A stretch of DNA of 64,000 nt from Pontibacter sp. G13 (GTDB taxonomy: Bacteria; Bacteroidota; Bacteroidia; J057), in NCBI RefSeq assembly GCF_031851795.1, contig NZ_CP134696.1, positions 6,448,001-6,512,000 of the forward strand. Reading direction: 5' to 3'. The notes under the pieces are model-generated. The model did no database searches, had not been told where the DNA came from, and saw only the letters and a list, made by a program, of their open reading frames with translations. A program made the translations under genes and the position numbers. Positions 1 through 8,451 of the stretch are shown piece after piece. Positions within the stretch are counted from its first letter, which is position 1. Every line of letters begins with the position of its first letter.

Positions 1-624
1 AGTGAAACCCCAGTAGACGCGGGGCTGGTTGTCGAAGAAATCCTTGACAATATTGCCATCATATTCGAGTCGGAGTTCGCAATCCACCCAGACTTCAAAT
101 CGGTCGGCTACGGGGTCCCAGCTGACCCGGAAGATGTGTTCTTGGCAGTCTTCGGCATTGCCGCCGCCGGGGATGATGGCCACTGGACCCGCTCTAGGCG
201 GGGCTTCATTGTGGTTGGATTGGCCGGCCTTGACGAGCGCCATGTGATCGAAGGGAGGATCGCCGACTTCGGGGTTGTAGTGCGTGTCGAATTCGATGGC
301 GAGGGATTGCCACAGCCAACCGTATCCGAGACCGCTACCATCCACTCCGACCGTATCCTTGAAGGGGCAGAGAATGAAGGCCATACCATCGGCCCCATCG
401 TCGTTGCAGCCCATGAAAATGCGGCCTTTCCATTCGAAGGGAAAGTTGAGGTTGAGCTGGCCATTGGACCAGACGGCTCCCCTCTGATATTGTTCGTCAG
501 GGGTGATGATGGCACAGTTGCCGATGGTGTCGGCCTCCGCATCACCGTAGAGGGAAAATTGTGCCCGTGCAGATATGCACAGGAGGGTGTATACCCCGAG
601 CAACAGGATAAGCTTCAGATTCAT
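1..624 (-). CDS. Secreted L-type lectin-domain protein (C-terminus cut by window edge)
   Basis: The reading frame runs from ATG at 624 to the left edge (208 codons, no stop), so the gene is partial. The start gives a clean signal peptide (MNLKLILLLGVYTLLCISARA, then Q), so the product is exported. The mature part looks like a legume-type (L-type) lectin fold: a segment CNDDGADGMAFILCPF, then GLGYG, then SLAIEFDTHYNPEVGD followed by DHMAL, and later a strand HIFRVSWDPVADRFEVW. L-type lectins bind carbohydrate through an Asp in the GADGMAF-type strand and residues after EFDT. In Bacteroidota such domains usually sit at the front of large secreted adhesins that end in a T9SS sorting domain; that end lies outside the window. 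Family assignment is by motif only. Confidence 0.75.
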   Translation of the reverse strand, partial: MNLKLILLLGVYTLLCISARAQFSLYGDAEADTIGNCAIITPDEQYQRGAVWSNGQLNLNFPFEWKGRIFMGCNDDGADGMAFILCPFKDTVGVDGSGLGYGWLWQSLAIEFDTHYNPEVGDPPFDHMALVKAGQSNHNEAPPRAGPVAIIPGGGNAEDCQEHIFRVSWDPVADRFEVWVDCELRLEYDGNIVKDFFDNQPRVYWGFT

Positions 625-886
625 GGCAAGATCAGTAATCTGGCCTCAAGCGAGGAGTGAGAAGATCATTACAACAGCAGAGAGAAAACGGTAAGTCGAA
701 AACAGGTCAAAGGAGTAGTTCGAATCTGTGGTATGTAAGATACTAACAAAGTACCATATATAAGATAATCTAATTTATAGATCGTTTTGTTTATTTATCG
801 AATGGTAGGAAACAATGGATAAAAGGGGATACATACTCCTCGCTTGCGACCAGTAGGGTTCCTTGCCGTGAAAAAAATCGAAAAAA
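625..886. other. AT-rich intergenic stretch
   Basis: This is the upstream region of the lectin gene and the 3' flank of the small unknown gene. It is clearly more AT-rich than its surroundings, especially around 700-820. No gene, hairpin terminator or copy of the dispersed repeat was seen. Confidence 0.5.
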
Positions 887-1192
887 CTAGGCGTTGGGGG
901 TGCCGACTCCCTGAATACTCAGGATGGCTCCGATGGGGATGTGATGCCCGTATTTGAGGGTCACATGCCTCCTGCCAACCTGCCAGATTGTGGTATGGAC
1001 TTCCACGGGGCCTTGGTCGGTCATGAAGACAATCGATACCTTGCCCTTGAACTCGTTGCCGAGGCGTTGGGCGTGCTGAAGTTTTCGGGAGCGACGGTCA
1101 ATCTCCGCAGGATCGGAGAGGACTTCTTCGTAGATGAAATTGATTTCCGGGAGGGTTTCCTTGTCAATTCGTTGGATTTGTGCGCCGTACAT
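887..1192 (-). CDS. Conserved small protein of unknown function
   Basis: A 101-residue soluble protein without signal peptide or membrane segment. It has a charged helical first half and a beta-rich second half containing VEVHTTIWQVGRRHVTLKYG and HHIPIGAILSIQG. This resembles small cytoplasmic Bacteroidota proteins of unknown role that share an ETTVWA...IPIxxIxxI-type C-terminal pattern; that resemblance is from memory. ATG at 1192 is the only good start. The opposite-strand frame over the same bases looks like a shadow. No function is proposed. Confidence 0.6.
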   Translation of the reverse strand: MYGAQIQRIDKETLPEINFIYEEVLSDPAEIDRRSRKLQHAQRLGNEFKGKVSIVFMTDQGPVEVHTTIWQVGRRHVTLKYGHHIPIGAILSIQGVGTPNA

Positions 1193-1479
1193 GATGATCC
1201 GTGTTAGGTAAAACCATCGTTTCGGGGCAAAAATGGCTGAAAGGAATCATCACCTGTTTAGTCGCTTGTCTTGCCAAAGGTCCAGTCGGGTTGCATCTTG
1301 GTAGTGTTAGGACGGGATGGAAGATGTCTGTACTACGTGCTTGACTGCGAATCATTCAAATATCAAGAAGCGAATCTGATGTGATGTTGAATGAATTTAC
1401 CGATTCCTACGCTGAAAGCCAAGAGGTTAGCGCTGTGTCGGGTAATGGCTGCTGCTTAGCGGGGACGATTCAATTCCTA
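1193..1479. other. Intergenic region, no feature seen
   Basis: This is the upstream region of the small unknown gene on the minus strand. No gene, terminator or promoter could be supported. It leads into a copy of the dispersed repeat. Confidence 0.4.
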
Positions 1480-1642
1480 GTGCGGAAGGCCAGCGGCGGC
1501 GATCGGGATGGGAAGGGCGAGCGTCAGCGAGGTCCGGAGCCTTCAGCGGAGGACGGGAGCGATAGCGAACCCCTGGAACAGCCCAGCCCCGCGACTCAGA
1601 TGCCAAGTGTCAGTAAGATGCCGGGCACGCGGGGATCGCCCC
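1480..1642 (+). repeat. Dispersed intergenic repeat, copy 1 (forward)
   Basis: Starts with GTGCGGAAGGCCAGCGGCGG and continues through GATGGGAAGGGCGAGCG, GAGGTCCGGAGCCTTCAGCG and GAGGACGGGAGCGATAGCG to CCTGGAACAGCCC, ending at GGGCACGCGGGGATCGCCC. The middle is almost identical to the copy at 48164-48328. The palindrome-like GGTCCGGAGCC and the pair GGGAGCG/CGATAGCG suggest RNA or DNA secondary structure. The overlapping plus-strand open frames here are by-products of the repeat. Confidence 0.8.
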
Positions 1643-1757
1643 AATCCTGCGATTCAAGACCTGCCAAGCGCACAATCCGTCAATTCGGCCGGAGCTTATG
1701 GAAAACTGCCGCCCAAGCGCGATATTTGGGAAAAGCATCCGGTAACCCGTCACCTGA

Positions 1758-3233
1758 ATGAGTGTCCTGAAGAAACTCGCTGGCCAGACTCTGATCTATG
1801 GGGCCAGCAACATCCTCGCCCGCCTCCTCAACATCCTGCTCACCCCGATTTACACCAACCAGACCGATATCATCCCGACGGACGATTATGGGATTTTCAG
1901 TTCGTTGTATGCCTATGTGGCGTTTGCGAATGTGATCTTGACGTTTGGGATGGAGACGACGTTTTTCCGGTTCGTGCAGCAACGTCCAGAAAAGCATATT
2001 TACAATCAGGCATTTCTGTGGGTGATGACGATCGCAACGGCGGTTCTTGGGATGCTGGCGGTGTTTCATCCGTATGTGGCCAATTGGCTGGAAGTGGGAG
2101 ATCGCCCCATCCTCGTGTTGATGCTGCTGGGGATCATCTTCTTGGATGTTGTGGCTGCATTGCCTTTGGCGAAATTGCGGCATGAGGACCGGATCATGCG
2201 GTTTTCGTCCATCATTCTGACCAATGTCGTGGTAACCTTGGCGGCCAATGTCATCTTTGTGATTTGGTTGCGAAAAGGCATCGAATATGTGTTCCTCTCC
2301 AACTTGATCGCTTCGGCGGTTCGTCTCTCGATGGCGCTTTTCCAGAATGCGCCAAGTTCACTCAAGCCTGACCGTCCGGTGTTGCGTCAGATGATCGATT
2401 ACGGATTTTTCATCATGCTCGGTGGAGTAGGGTACATCATCAATGAGACGCTCGACCGGATCATGATCCCGAAAATGTGGGAAGATGGGCAGGTATTCCA
2501 AGGAATTGCCATGACGGGCGAGACGATGACGGGGATTTATTCGGCCAACTACAAGGTGGCGATCCTGATCGGACTGGCTACGCAGGCGTTCCGATATGCC
2601 GTGGAGCCCTTCTTCTTCAAGGAGGCCAAGAAGGACAAGTCTCCGGAGAATTTTGCGAAGATCTTCCACTACTTCACCTTGGCGGCTTTGACGGGATTTT
2701 TGGTGTTGTCCTCATTTGCGCATGAGGTCGTTTCCTTCAATTTCTTCGGCATCTTTGGAGAAGGCAAGACCTTCGTCGGGGAGGAATACTGGATCGGATT
2801 GCCCGTGGTGCCGATTCTACTTGGGGCCTACATTTTCCAAGGCGCCTATATCAATATCTCTATCTGGTACAAGCTCACCGACCAGACCCGATTTGCGTTG
2901 CTTTTCACCTTTTCTGGTGCATTGGTGACGATCCTGATCAATTATTTCGGCATTCCGATCTACGGCTACATGGCCTGTGCGTGGGCGACGCTGATTTCCT
3001 ATGGATTGATGGCGACGATGGTCTATCTGTTTGGTCAGCGCTACTATCCGGTTCCCTACCGAGTCTCACGGCTGATGCTGTACGGGGCGCTCTGTGTAGG
3101 GGCATTTTTCCTGAATAGCCAGATTGGACCAGCGGGGGCGCATGTCCTGAGTTGGATCTTCAAGATCGGGATCTGTCTGGGGGTAGTGGGAATTGTGGGG
3201 GTGTTGGAGAAATGGAAGCCGTTGTTCCGGTGA
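1758..3233 (+). CDS. Polysaccharide/oligosaccharide flippase (Wzx-like, MATE/MOP superfamily)
   Basis: A 491-residue integral membrane protein with about 12-14 hydrophobic segments spread along its length. The N-terminus MSVLKKLAGQTLIYGASNIL is typical of lipopolysaccharide or capsule repeat-unit flippases (PST/Wzx family), whose first helix carries a conserved basic-Gly pattern. The family moves undecaprenyl-linked sugars from the inner to the outer leaflet of the inner membrane. There are no glycosyltransferase genes nearby, so the substrate cannot be guessed and this is an orphan flippase. ATG at 1758 follows the repeat copy by about 115 bases. The acylphosphatase gene begins 100 bases downstream on the same strand and may be cotranscribed. 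Confidence 0.85.
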   Translation: MSVLKKLAGQTLIYGASNILARLLNILLTPIYTNQTDIIPTDDYGIFSSLYAYVAFANVILTFGMETTFFRFVQQRPEKHIYNQAFLWVMTIATAVLGMLAVFHPYVANWLEVGDRPILVLMLLGIIFLDVVAALPLAKLRHEDRIMRFSSIILTNVVVTLAANVIFVIWLRKGIEYVFLSNLIASAVRLSMALFQNAPSSLKPDRPVLRQMIDYGFFIMLGGVGYIINETLDRIMIPKMWEDGQVFQGIAMTGETMTGIYSANYKVAILIGLATQAFRYAVEPFFFKEAKKDKSPENFAKIFHYFTLAALTGFLVLSSFAHEVVSFNFFGIFGEGKTFVGEEYWIGLPVVPILLGAYIFQGAYINISIWYKLTDQTRFALLFTFSGALVTILINYFGIPIYGYMACAWATLISYGLMATMVYLFGQRYYPVPYRVSRLMLYGALCVGAFFLNSQIGPAGAHVLSWIFKIGICLGVVGIVGVLEKWKPLFR

Positions 3234-3333
3234 TTGGATCATCCCACCAGCCAAGAAATGCTCCGAAACATCCCTCCCTTTAGGGAATCGGCATCCTTCC
3301 CGTTTATCAGAATGTTTCAAGTTGCTCATTCTC

Positions 3334-3606
3334 ATGCAAAAACGTTTCGCCCTCCATATCCGAGGAAAGGTACAAGGGGTCTGGTACCGCAAATCCACCC
3401 AAGATCAGGCTCAAGCATTGGGGCTCGTCGGATTTGTCCGGAATGAGCCTGATGGTAGTGCCTACGCCGAAATTGAGGGAAGCCCAGAACTGCTGGAGCA
3501 AATGGTGGACTGGTGCCGGAAAGGGCCTGACTTGGCGCGTGTCGATGCGGTAGAATCATCAGAAATGGCCTGTGTCGGGGAGCAGGCGTTTAGGATTGAG
3601 CGGTGA
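3334..3606 (+). CDS. acyP: Acylphosphatase
   Basis: A 90-residue protein with the full acylphosphatase signature: HIRGKVQGVWYRKSTQDQA near the start, where the Arg of YRKST and the phosphate-binding GKVQGV loop are present, then GFVRNEPDGSAYAEIEG with the catalytic Asn in VRN. The enzyme hydrolyses acyl phosphates such as 1,3-bisphosphoglycerate and carbamoyl phosphate in the cytoplasm. ATG at 3334 gives the usual family length of about 90 residues; the frame stays open upstream, but that extension overlaps the flippase gene and does not look like this family. A terminator hairpin follows. Confidence 0.92.
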   Translation: MQKRFALHIRGKVQGVWYRKSTQDQAQALGLVGFVRNEPDGSAYAEIEGSPELLEQMVDWCRKGPDLARVDAVESSEMACVGEQAFRIER

Positions 3607-3651
3607 GTGAGCACCGAATTCCCGAACAGAGCTTTACAGTGTTTATGAGAA

Positions 3652-3690
3652 CGCCCCTTCGTGGTTTGCCGATGCAACCATGAAGGGGCG
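3652..3690 (+). terminator. Rho-independent terminator after acyP
   Basis: A 9-bp stem CGCCCCTTC / GAAGGGGCG, extended inwards by GTGGTTTGC / GCAACCAT-type pairing, followed by ATTGTTTGTT. It lies between convergent genes and ends the flippase-acyP unit. Confidence 0.75.
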
Positions 3691-3741
3691 ATTGTTTGTT
3701 CGGTATTTCCCCCGGGTAAGGGGATTACGTGTTTACAGGGC

Positions 3742-5004
3742 TTATTTTTTGACGACCCACTCGCGGGCTACACGGCCCATGCGGTCTTGCACTTCCAGTA
3801 GGTACATCCCTGCTGCGAATGGAGTCACATCAATGCTGGCATTACCCGCAGAGATGTTCGCATGATGGATGGCTTGGCCTTGTAGGGTGCGCAGCGTAAG
3901 CTCGAAGCTCGGGGAAGTCCACTGCTCGTCTCGGATGCGGATAGCCAATTGCTCGCCTACAGGATTGCCCAGCACGTGTACGGACCAAGGGAGTTTGGGC
4001 TGATCGTTGCTGCTGATGATGGCGGTGCGTTCGATATCCATGACGACCGGCAGGTGGTCGGAAACTTTGACTAGGGCATCGCAGACACCGGGTCCCACGC
4101 TGGTGTTGTTGGTGCAGCTCAGCGTGGTGTTGTAGGTGTTGCCATCGTTGCCAAATGCCCAGTAGGTGCCGGGTACATATTTCAATCCGAGGTTGCCATT
4201 GTCGATGGAAGGGCTCATGAGGATGAGGTCGAAACGGTCATCCAGCCCGCCGGTGGAGCCACAGTCGATCGGGTTGGAACGTGTGGACTGCGTGTAGATA
4301 TAGCCATTGGACGCCATGTCATCCCAGCCGATATCTTCAAGACCCAGTGGGTCGATGAAGGAAATGGCTGCGTTGTCGTTTTCTACAAATTCTTCGAAAG
4401 CGTCTTCATTGTGGGAATAGATGTTCATGTCGCCGCAGAGCAGGACATTTTCGCCGACCGCATTTTGTTCGACCCAGTTCATGATCTTGATGGCGTCATT
4501 TCTGCGGCGAGACTCATTGGAGCCGCCGGAGCTAGCCTTGAGGTGCATGACTACGAGGTGCAAGAAGGTGGTGTCACCAGCTTCCAATCCGTCCTTGGCA
4601 TAGAGCGTGTAGACGTTCAGGTCTCGGGGATCGCCGTCGATGGCTTCTACACCCTTGTAGCCGAACTTGTCGGAGCGGTAGAAGATCTGGTTGACGATGT
4701 TGGAGTTGTTGATATTGGTGATCTCCCCGGCCTCCATCGCATTGGTGTAGGTAAAGCAGGAGTCGAGGATCGCTTGGGTCACGGAAGCGGATGGGCTGAT
4801 CTCGTTGACGGTGTAGATATCGGGTTGGGCTTCGGTCAGGACTGTCTTGAGCCATCCCAGACGGTCATCGAGGTCCAAGCCCGCACAGCTCGATCCGAAG
4901 AAGAGGATGTTGTGGTGCATCACCCGGAAAGTGTCTACTTGGGCCATGGCCGTGGTTCCGAACAGGCAGAACATCACGATTGCTAACGTAGATTTAACGT
5001 TCAT
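3742..5004 (-). CDS. Secreted endonuclease/exonuclease/phosphatase-fold protein with T9SS sorting domain
   Basis: A 420-residue protein. The start at 5004 gives a signal peptide (MNVKSTLAIVMFCLFGTTAMA); an upstream in-frame ATG would add 18 residues that spoil it. The EEP fold (DNase I/sphingomyelinase superfamily) is indicated by VMHHNILFFG, a Glu in YTVNEIS, the CGDMN motif (family GDxN) and SDHLPVVMD (family SDHxPV), which supply metal and catalytic residues. The last 80 residues resemble a type A T9SS C-terminal domain: WSVHVLGNPVGEQL, LTLRTLQGQ, ITVTPFAAGMYLLEV-like (actual IDVTPFAAGMYLLEV) and a basic end WVVKK. The product is probably secreted and surface-bound or released. The substrate (nucleic acid, phospholipid or sugar phosphate) is unknown. 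Confidence 0.85.
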   Translation of the reverse strand: MNVKSTLAIVMFCLFGTTAMAQVDTFRVMHHNILFFGSSCAGLDLDDRLGWLKTVLTEAQPDIYTVNEISPSASVTQAILDSCFTYTNAMEAGEITNINNSNIVNQIFYRSDKFGYKGVEAIDGDPRDLNVYTLYAKDGLEAGDTTFLHLVVMHLKASSGGSNESRRRNDAIKIMNWVEQNAVGENVLLCGDMNIYSHNEDAFEEFVENDNAAISFIDPLGLEDIGWDDMASNGYIYTQSTRSNPIDCGSTGGLDDRFDLILMSPSIDNGNLGLKYVPGTYWAFGNDGNTYNTTLSCTNNTSVGPGVCDALVKVSDHLPVVMDIERTAIISSNDQPKLPWSVHVLGNPVGEQLAIRIRDEQWTSPSFELTLRTLQGQAIHHANISAGNASIDVTPFAAGMYLLEVQDRMGRVAREWVVKK

Positions 5005-5212
5005 GAAATGTTTGTGTAAAATTGACTTGTGAAAAGTTGCGAAACGGTAGGTATTCACTTGTTTAGAAGGTGCAATTTCGCAAAAGAGCTGGACAAGCAG
5101 ATGATTTCAGAAGGATATATTCGCTTTTTATCAGATCTTACGATATTTGCGCTAATTCTCATTGTGGTACAATGGGGTTTTGCTTTACTTGGATGGACAA
5201 TTCGATCGAGCT

Positions 5213-5830
5213 ATGTATGGTTTACCGCATCTTTCCCGGCTCTGGATCTGGAGTGCTCTGCTAATCATCCTGTTACCAGTCACACTATTCGCCCAAAATC
5301 CGTCCCCCTATGACCGAATGTTTCCCCCCTCGGAATCTATCATTCGCGTAAAACAAGGGGACAAGTTTGGATTTATCCACCCGGATGGAACAGTTCTCGT
5401 TCCGCCTATTTATGATCAGGCCGCCGACTTCAAGGAAGATCGTGCCGCCGTTTCCCTCGACAACAAGCAAGGGTTTATCGACACCGATGGCGAGATGATC
5501 ATCCCGCTCATGTACGACCGGGTCTGGTCCTTCTCATTCGGTGCTGCGTTGGTTCAGCTCAACGACAAACTCGGCGTTATCAACCTCATGGGGGAGACCG
5601 TCATCCCACTGGAATTCGACAACGGCACCTCGGCCTACGACGGTGTGATCCTGCTCTCCAATGCAGGCAAGCACCAGTACTACCACGTCACCGGGGAGTT
5701 GGTCTCCGATCGTGTATTCCTCGAAGGCTGGCCGTTTTACAATGGCATCGCCATGGTCCGCACGCATGAGGGCTATTGGTATATGGACAAGCATGGCCAT
5801 TGTGTGGACCTATGCGAAGTCCTTGAATAG
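5213..5830 (+). CDS. Secreted WG-repeat protein
   Basis: A 205-residue protein with about five WG/KWG-type repeats of roughly 40 residues. The clearest are DKFGFIHPDGTVLVPPIYD, KQGFIDTDGEMIIPLMYD and DKLGVINLMGETVIPLEFD; two further degenerate units follow. ATG at 5213 gives a signal peptide ending ILLPVTLFAQ; an ATG at 5162 would add 17 residues ahead of it. WG repeats form beta-propeller-like structures and are common in Bacteroidota surface or periplasmic proteins, but no enzymatic role is established. It is transcribed divergently from the EEP-fold gene and followed by a strong terminator. Confidence 0.75.
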   Translation: MYGLPHLSRLWIWSALLIILLPVTLFAQNPSPYDRMFPPSESIIRVKQGDKFGFIHPDGTVLVPPIYDQAADFKEDRAAVSLDNKQGFIDTDGEMIIPLMYDRVWSFSFGAALVQLNDKLGVINLMGETVIPLEFDNGTSAYDGVILLSNAGKHQYYHVTGELVSDRVFLEGWPFYNGIAMVRTHEGYWYMDKHGHCVDLCEVLE

Positions 5831-5871
5831 GGAGAAGCGATTGAAGATTTTCCTTTCACAATCCAATGACT

Positions 5872-5904
5872 GGGGCTAGCCTGTTTGGGGTAGCCCCTTT
5901 TTTT
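5872..5904 (+). terminator. Rho-independent terminator after WG-repeat gene
   Basis: Stem GGGGCTA / TAGCCCC with a 12-base loop, followed by seven T residues. This is a textbook intrinsic terminator 40 bases after the stop codon. Confidence 0.85.
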
Positions 5905-5978
5905 GATGCCTTAATTGGCGGGACTACCGGAGATTTTCGGAACTCGGGATGAGGGTTCTGTCAAGGGATAGATAGGGA

Positions 5979-6207
5979 TTTGGGCGTGCCTCGGCGTGCT
6001 TGGCATTCAGGTCCTGCTGGATCAGGTTGGCGCCGAGTCGGGCTGATCCATGGGTTCGCGGGGCTCCGTCCTCGGAAATTTGAAGAGATGAGGCAGTCGG
6101 TCCCGCAAGAGCAATCGATAGGTCGGGGCAACATGGCCGCTGGCCTCGGACCGCTCGTGAACTCGCGCCATTCCCATCCCTCACGCACCCTGCATGGCCA
6201 TCCGCAC
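5979..6207 (-). repeat. Dispersed intergenic repeat, copy 2 (reverse)
   Basis: Read on the plus strand it runs from TTGGGCGTGCCTCGGCGTGC through CGCCGAGTCGGGCTGATCCA and GCTCCGTCCTCGG, then GGCCTCGGACCGCTCGTGAA and CATTCCCATCCCTCACGC, to GGCCATCCGCAC. It is therefore the reverse complement of the family orientation used for copy 1. It occupies most of the space between two genes. Confidence 0.8.
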
Positions 6208-6230
6208 TGTTCAGCAAATATCCATCATCC

Positions 6231-6259
6231 AAAACGGCCCCCGAGATGGAGGCCGTTTT
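6231..6259 (-). terminator. Bidirectional-type terminator hairpin
   Basis: Perfect 9-bp stem AAAACGGCC / GGCCGTTTT with an 11-base loop. The T-run on the minus strand can serve the converging unknown gene ending at 6421. Confidence 0.65.
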
Positions 6260-6420
6260 GGGATTGATAACTCGTCAAAAGCTGGACCTGGAATGGGTTG
6301 GATCATCCTGAGCTAGATTGGTTGTGCGGTCAGCTCATCTGATCATCTTGGAGGGAGCCATGCTTTTAGCGAGTTGCAACAGGTAATGGTAGTTTAGGAA
6401 TAGTAGGATGCGCCTAACGA

Positions 6421-7059
6421 CTAAATGAGCGCGCCACGATGGTACATATCTCCTGCAGTACGGGTCAGCAAGTCCATCCGCTTGATGGGGGAGATGGCCT
6501 TCCCTCGCTGCTTGAACTTGATCTGGAAAGCTTTGAGGAGATCGTAGGACATGTTTTCCTCGATGACCTGGCGGTAGGTTTTTCGGACATGGCTATAGAA
6601 TCGGAGATAGACGCTCAGCCGCTCATAGGTAGAACTCGCAGTCCGAGAGGGTTTCTTGAATTCGAAGACTTCTCCAATGGGCTTTTCGAATATGGGATAG
6701 TCGACATTGACGGCATGAGCCAGCTTGGTGAGGTTGCCGAAGTGCTCCCCGCCGAGATTGAATTTCTCGTTCTCACCATAGAGCTCGTTGCAAACTTGCT
6801 TGAAATCGACTTCGTTTTGGGCGTTCATGCGATCCATCAAGGAGAAGAACTTATCCTTGAACTCTTGGGAGATCCGCTTCTTGTTCAGGGCGTAGAGGCT
6901 GCGGAATCGGTCCCGAAAGGAGGAATCTTCCTGAACTCCTCCATTGGATAGCTTTTCTTTTAGGAACAGGTATTCGTCCAAGCGTTCTTCGGAAATTTGG
7001 TCCAAGATATTGCCTCCATTCCGATTTAGCAGGTTGGAAAGATCCTGAGCTTTGAGCAT
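6421..7059 (-). CDS. Unknown soluble helical protein
   Basis: A 212-residue charged protein with no signal peptide, membrane segment or motif that I recognise. Predicted helices dominate (for example LDEYLFLKEKLSNGG and FKDKFFSLMDRMNAQNEVDF). The C-terminus is basic (FKQRGKAISPIKRMDLLTR). ATG at 7059 (MLKAQDL) is preferred; an in-frame start ten codons upstream is possible. It stands alone between a dispersed repeat and the MscS gene. It could be a Bacteroidota-restricted cytoplasmic protein. No function is proposed. Confidence 0.6.
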   Translation of the reverse strand: MLKAQDLSNLLNRNGGNILDQISEERLDEYLFLKEKLSNGGVQEDSSFRDRFRSLYALNKKRISQEFKDKFFSLMDRMNAQNEVDFKQVCNELYGENEKFNLGGEHFGNLTKLAHAVNVDYPIFEKPIGEVFEFKKPSRTASSTYERLSVYLRFYSHVRKTYRQVIEENMSYDLLKAFQIKFKQRGKAISPIKRMDLLTRTAGDMYHRGALI

Positions 7060-7217
7060 GACGGTAACTTTACAGGTGTAAGTAATCAAGAGCGTAGATG
7101 CCTCCCCGATTTTGGGTCGGCGTATCTGTCAGGGCGAAATTCGATAGAAATATGCGTACCCGTTGGGAAGTGTATGGGAATTGGGTGCTAGGTGGGTACC
7201 TGCGATTACCGGATACA

Positions 7218-7242
7218 TCAAAAACCCCCTGAGGCGGGGATT
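7218..7242 (-). terminator. Terminator of the MscS-type gene
   Basis: On the minus strand AATCCCC-GCCTCA-GGGGGTT forms a 7-bp stem with a 6-base loop followed by TTTGAT, about 40 bases after the channel gene's stop codon. Confidence 0.65.
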
Positions 7243-7281
7243 TGTTTGTTGGAAGAATTTAAATGATTGGTGTAGAGTGGG

Positions 7282-8148
7282 TTATTGTTTGTTGGGGTCG
7301 CTATGGAAGTCTTCGATCCGGAAAGAGGGAGAAGCAAATCGGATGTCTTGTTCCTTGAACGCCTGCTTGATACTCAAGCGTAGATCACTGCACATCTTGA
7401 ACGTCGTACCGGGATCTCCCCAGATATAGGCTCGAAGTAAAATGCCGTACGGGTCGTATTGGATGGCTCGAATGGTTACAAGAGGCTCGTTGGCGGCTTT
7501 TTGGGCTTCGTCTCGGATATCCACGAAGTCGGGGTGATTGCGGACCTGTTCATCTACGATCTTCTGGGCCGCTTCCCAGTCTGATCTGTAGCTCACGGGA
7601 ATTTCCAAAAATCTGGCAATTTTTTGATCTGTAATGTCGCTGTTTATGATTACCTCCTGCGAGAGCGATTGGTTGGGGATGATGATTCTGCGGAAGTTGA
7701 AGTCTCGGATGACGGTGTGTCGGATGGTGATGTCCTCGACGATCCCTTCGTAAAGCTGGCCGACCTTGATGCGGTCATTGACACGGAAAGGCCTGAAAAT
7801 GACGAGGAAAATCCCGCTGATGATATTGGACATGGCTGACTGTGCGGCGAAGGCCAAGATGGCTGCGGCCACACCGGCACCAGCGGTCAGGGAGAGCGCC
7901 AACGTACGCAAAGACGGGATGGTATAGACGATCCCGAATATCATTAGCAAAAAAATGACAAAATTCACCGCATTCTTAACAAACGATATAGTCGTAGCAT
8001 CCAAGTGCGGTTTGTCGGGTCCGGGCTTCACCTTGGAAACGAGCAAACGCCTGAGCAAGGCGGCTGTAATCCATGAGGAGAGCAAAATAAATAGCACTTT
8101 GAGCCCCGTCTGCCAAGCGGGATCTAGGGATTTGAACCAGTCAATCAT
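7282..8148 (-). CDS. Small-conductance mechanosensitive channel (MscS family)
   Basis: A 288-residue inner-membrane protein. There are three hydrophobic segments near the N-terminus, then the pore-lining helix, rich in Gly and Ala, AGAGVAAAILAFAAQSAMSN. It continues into the beta domain signature PFRVNDRIKVGQLYEGIVED and the cytoplasmic alpha/beta domain. MscS channels open under membrane tension and release solutes on hypo-osmotic shock. The length matches E. coli MscS (286 residues). ATG at 8148 (MIDWFK) starts at the expected first transmembrane segment; a start 16 codons upstream is possible. It is divergent from the RNA-binding protein gene. Confidence 0.92.
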   Translation of the reverse strand: MIDWFKSLDPAWQTGLKVLFILLSSWITAALLRRLLVSKVKPGPDKPHLDATTISFVKNAVNFVIFLLMIFGIVYTIPSLRTLALSLTAGAGVAAAILAFAAQSAMSNIISGIFLVIFRPFRVNDRIKVGQLYEGIVEDITIRHTVIRDFNFRRIIIPNQSLSQEVIINSDITDQKIARFLEIPVSYRSDWEAAQKIVDEQVRNHPDFVDIRDEAQKAANEPLVTIRAIQYDPYGILLRAYIWGDPGTTFKMCSDLRLSIKQAFKEQDIRFASPSFRIEDFHSDPNKQ

Positions 8149-8451
8149 GTTCGAATAATGGTAGGAAAGTGGGTCATTTTCAAGGAATTCACGCAATTTT
8201 TGTAATAATTCGGGCAGTTCATAACAAGTTTGGGCTGATTCGATACATTTTTTTGGGTGGTACTGAACAAACCCGTACCTTTAAACCAGATTTTCGACCC
8301 ACGCCTGAATGAATTAGAGTTTTTGATCCTTTTCACAGAAAAGCCACTTTCATTCTCCTGTTAATTTGGACGTGAACACAATCGTACCCATTTAGTTTTA
8401 TCAGGGTAACGTATTCGGTTAAAATCGAACTGTTCGTCAATTTTCTTTTTT
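8149..8451. promoter_or_regulatory. Divergent promoter region between MscS and RRM genes
   Basis: About 300 bases of AT-rich DNA separate two divergent genes, so promoters for both must lie here. I could not place convincing -33/-7 elements. The RRM gene probably has a long 5' leader, as cold-inducible RNA-binding protein genes often do; that is inference. Confidence 0.4.

Noticed and set aside
136-660. 174-codon plus-strand frame at the left edge
   Set aside because: The minus-strand frame has a signal peptide and lectin motifs; the plus frame is its shadow.
1381-2185. Plus-strand frames spanning repeat copy 1 and the flippase start
   Set aside because: They consist of repeat DNA plus an out-of-frame reading of the flippase; no product is supported.
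5924-6267. Short frames inside repeat copy 2
   Set aside because: The same repeat gives unrelated frames in each copy, so none is a conserved protein.
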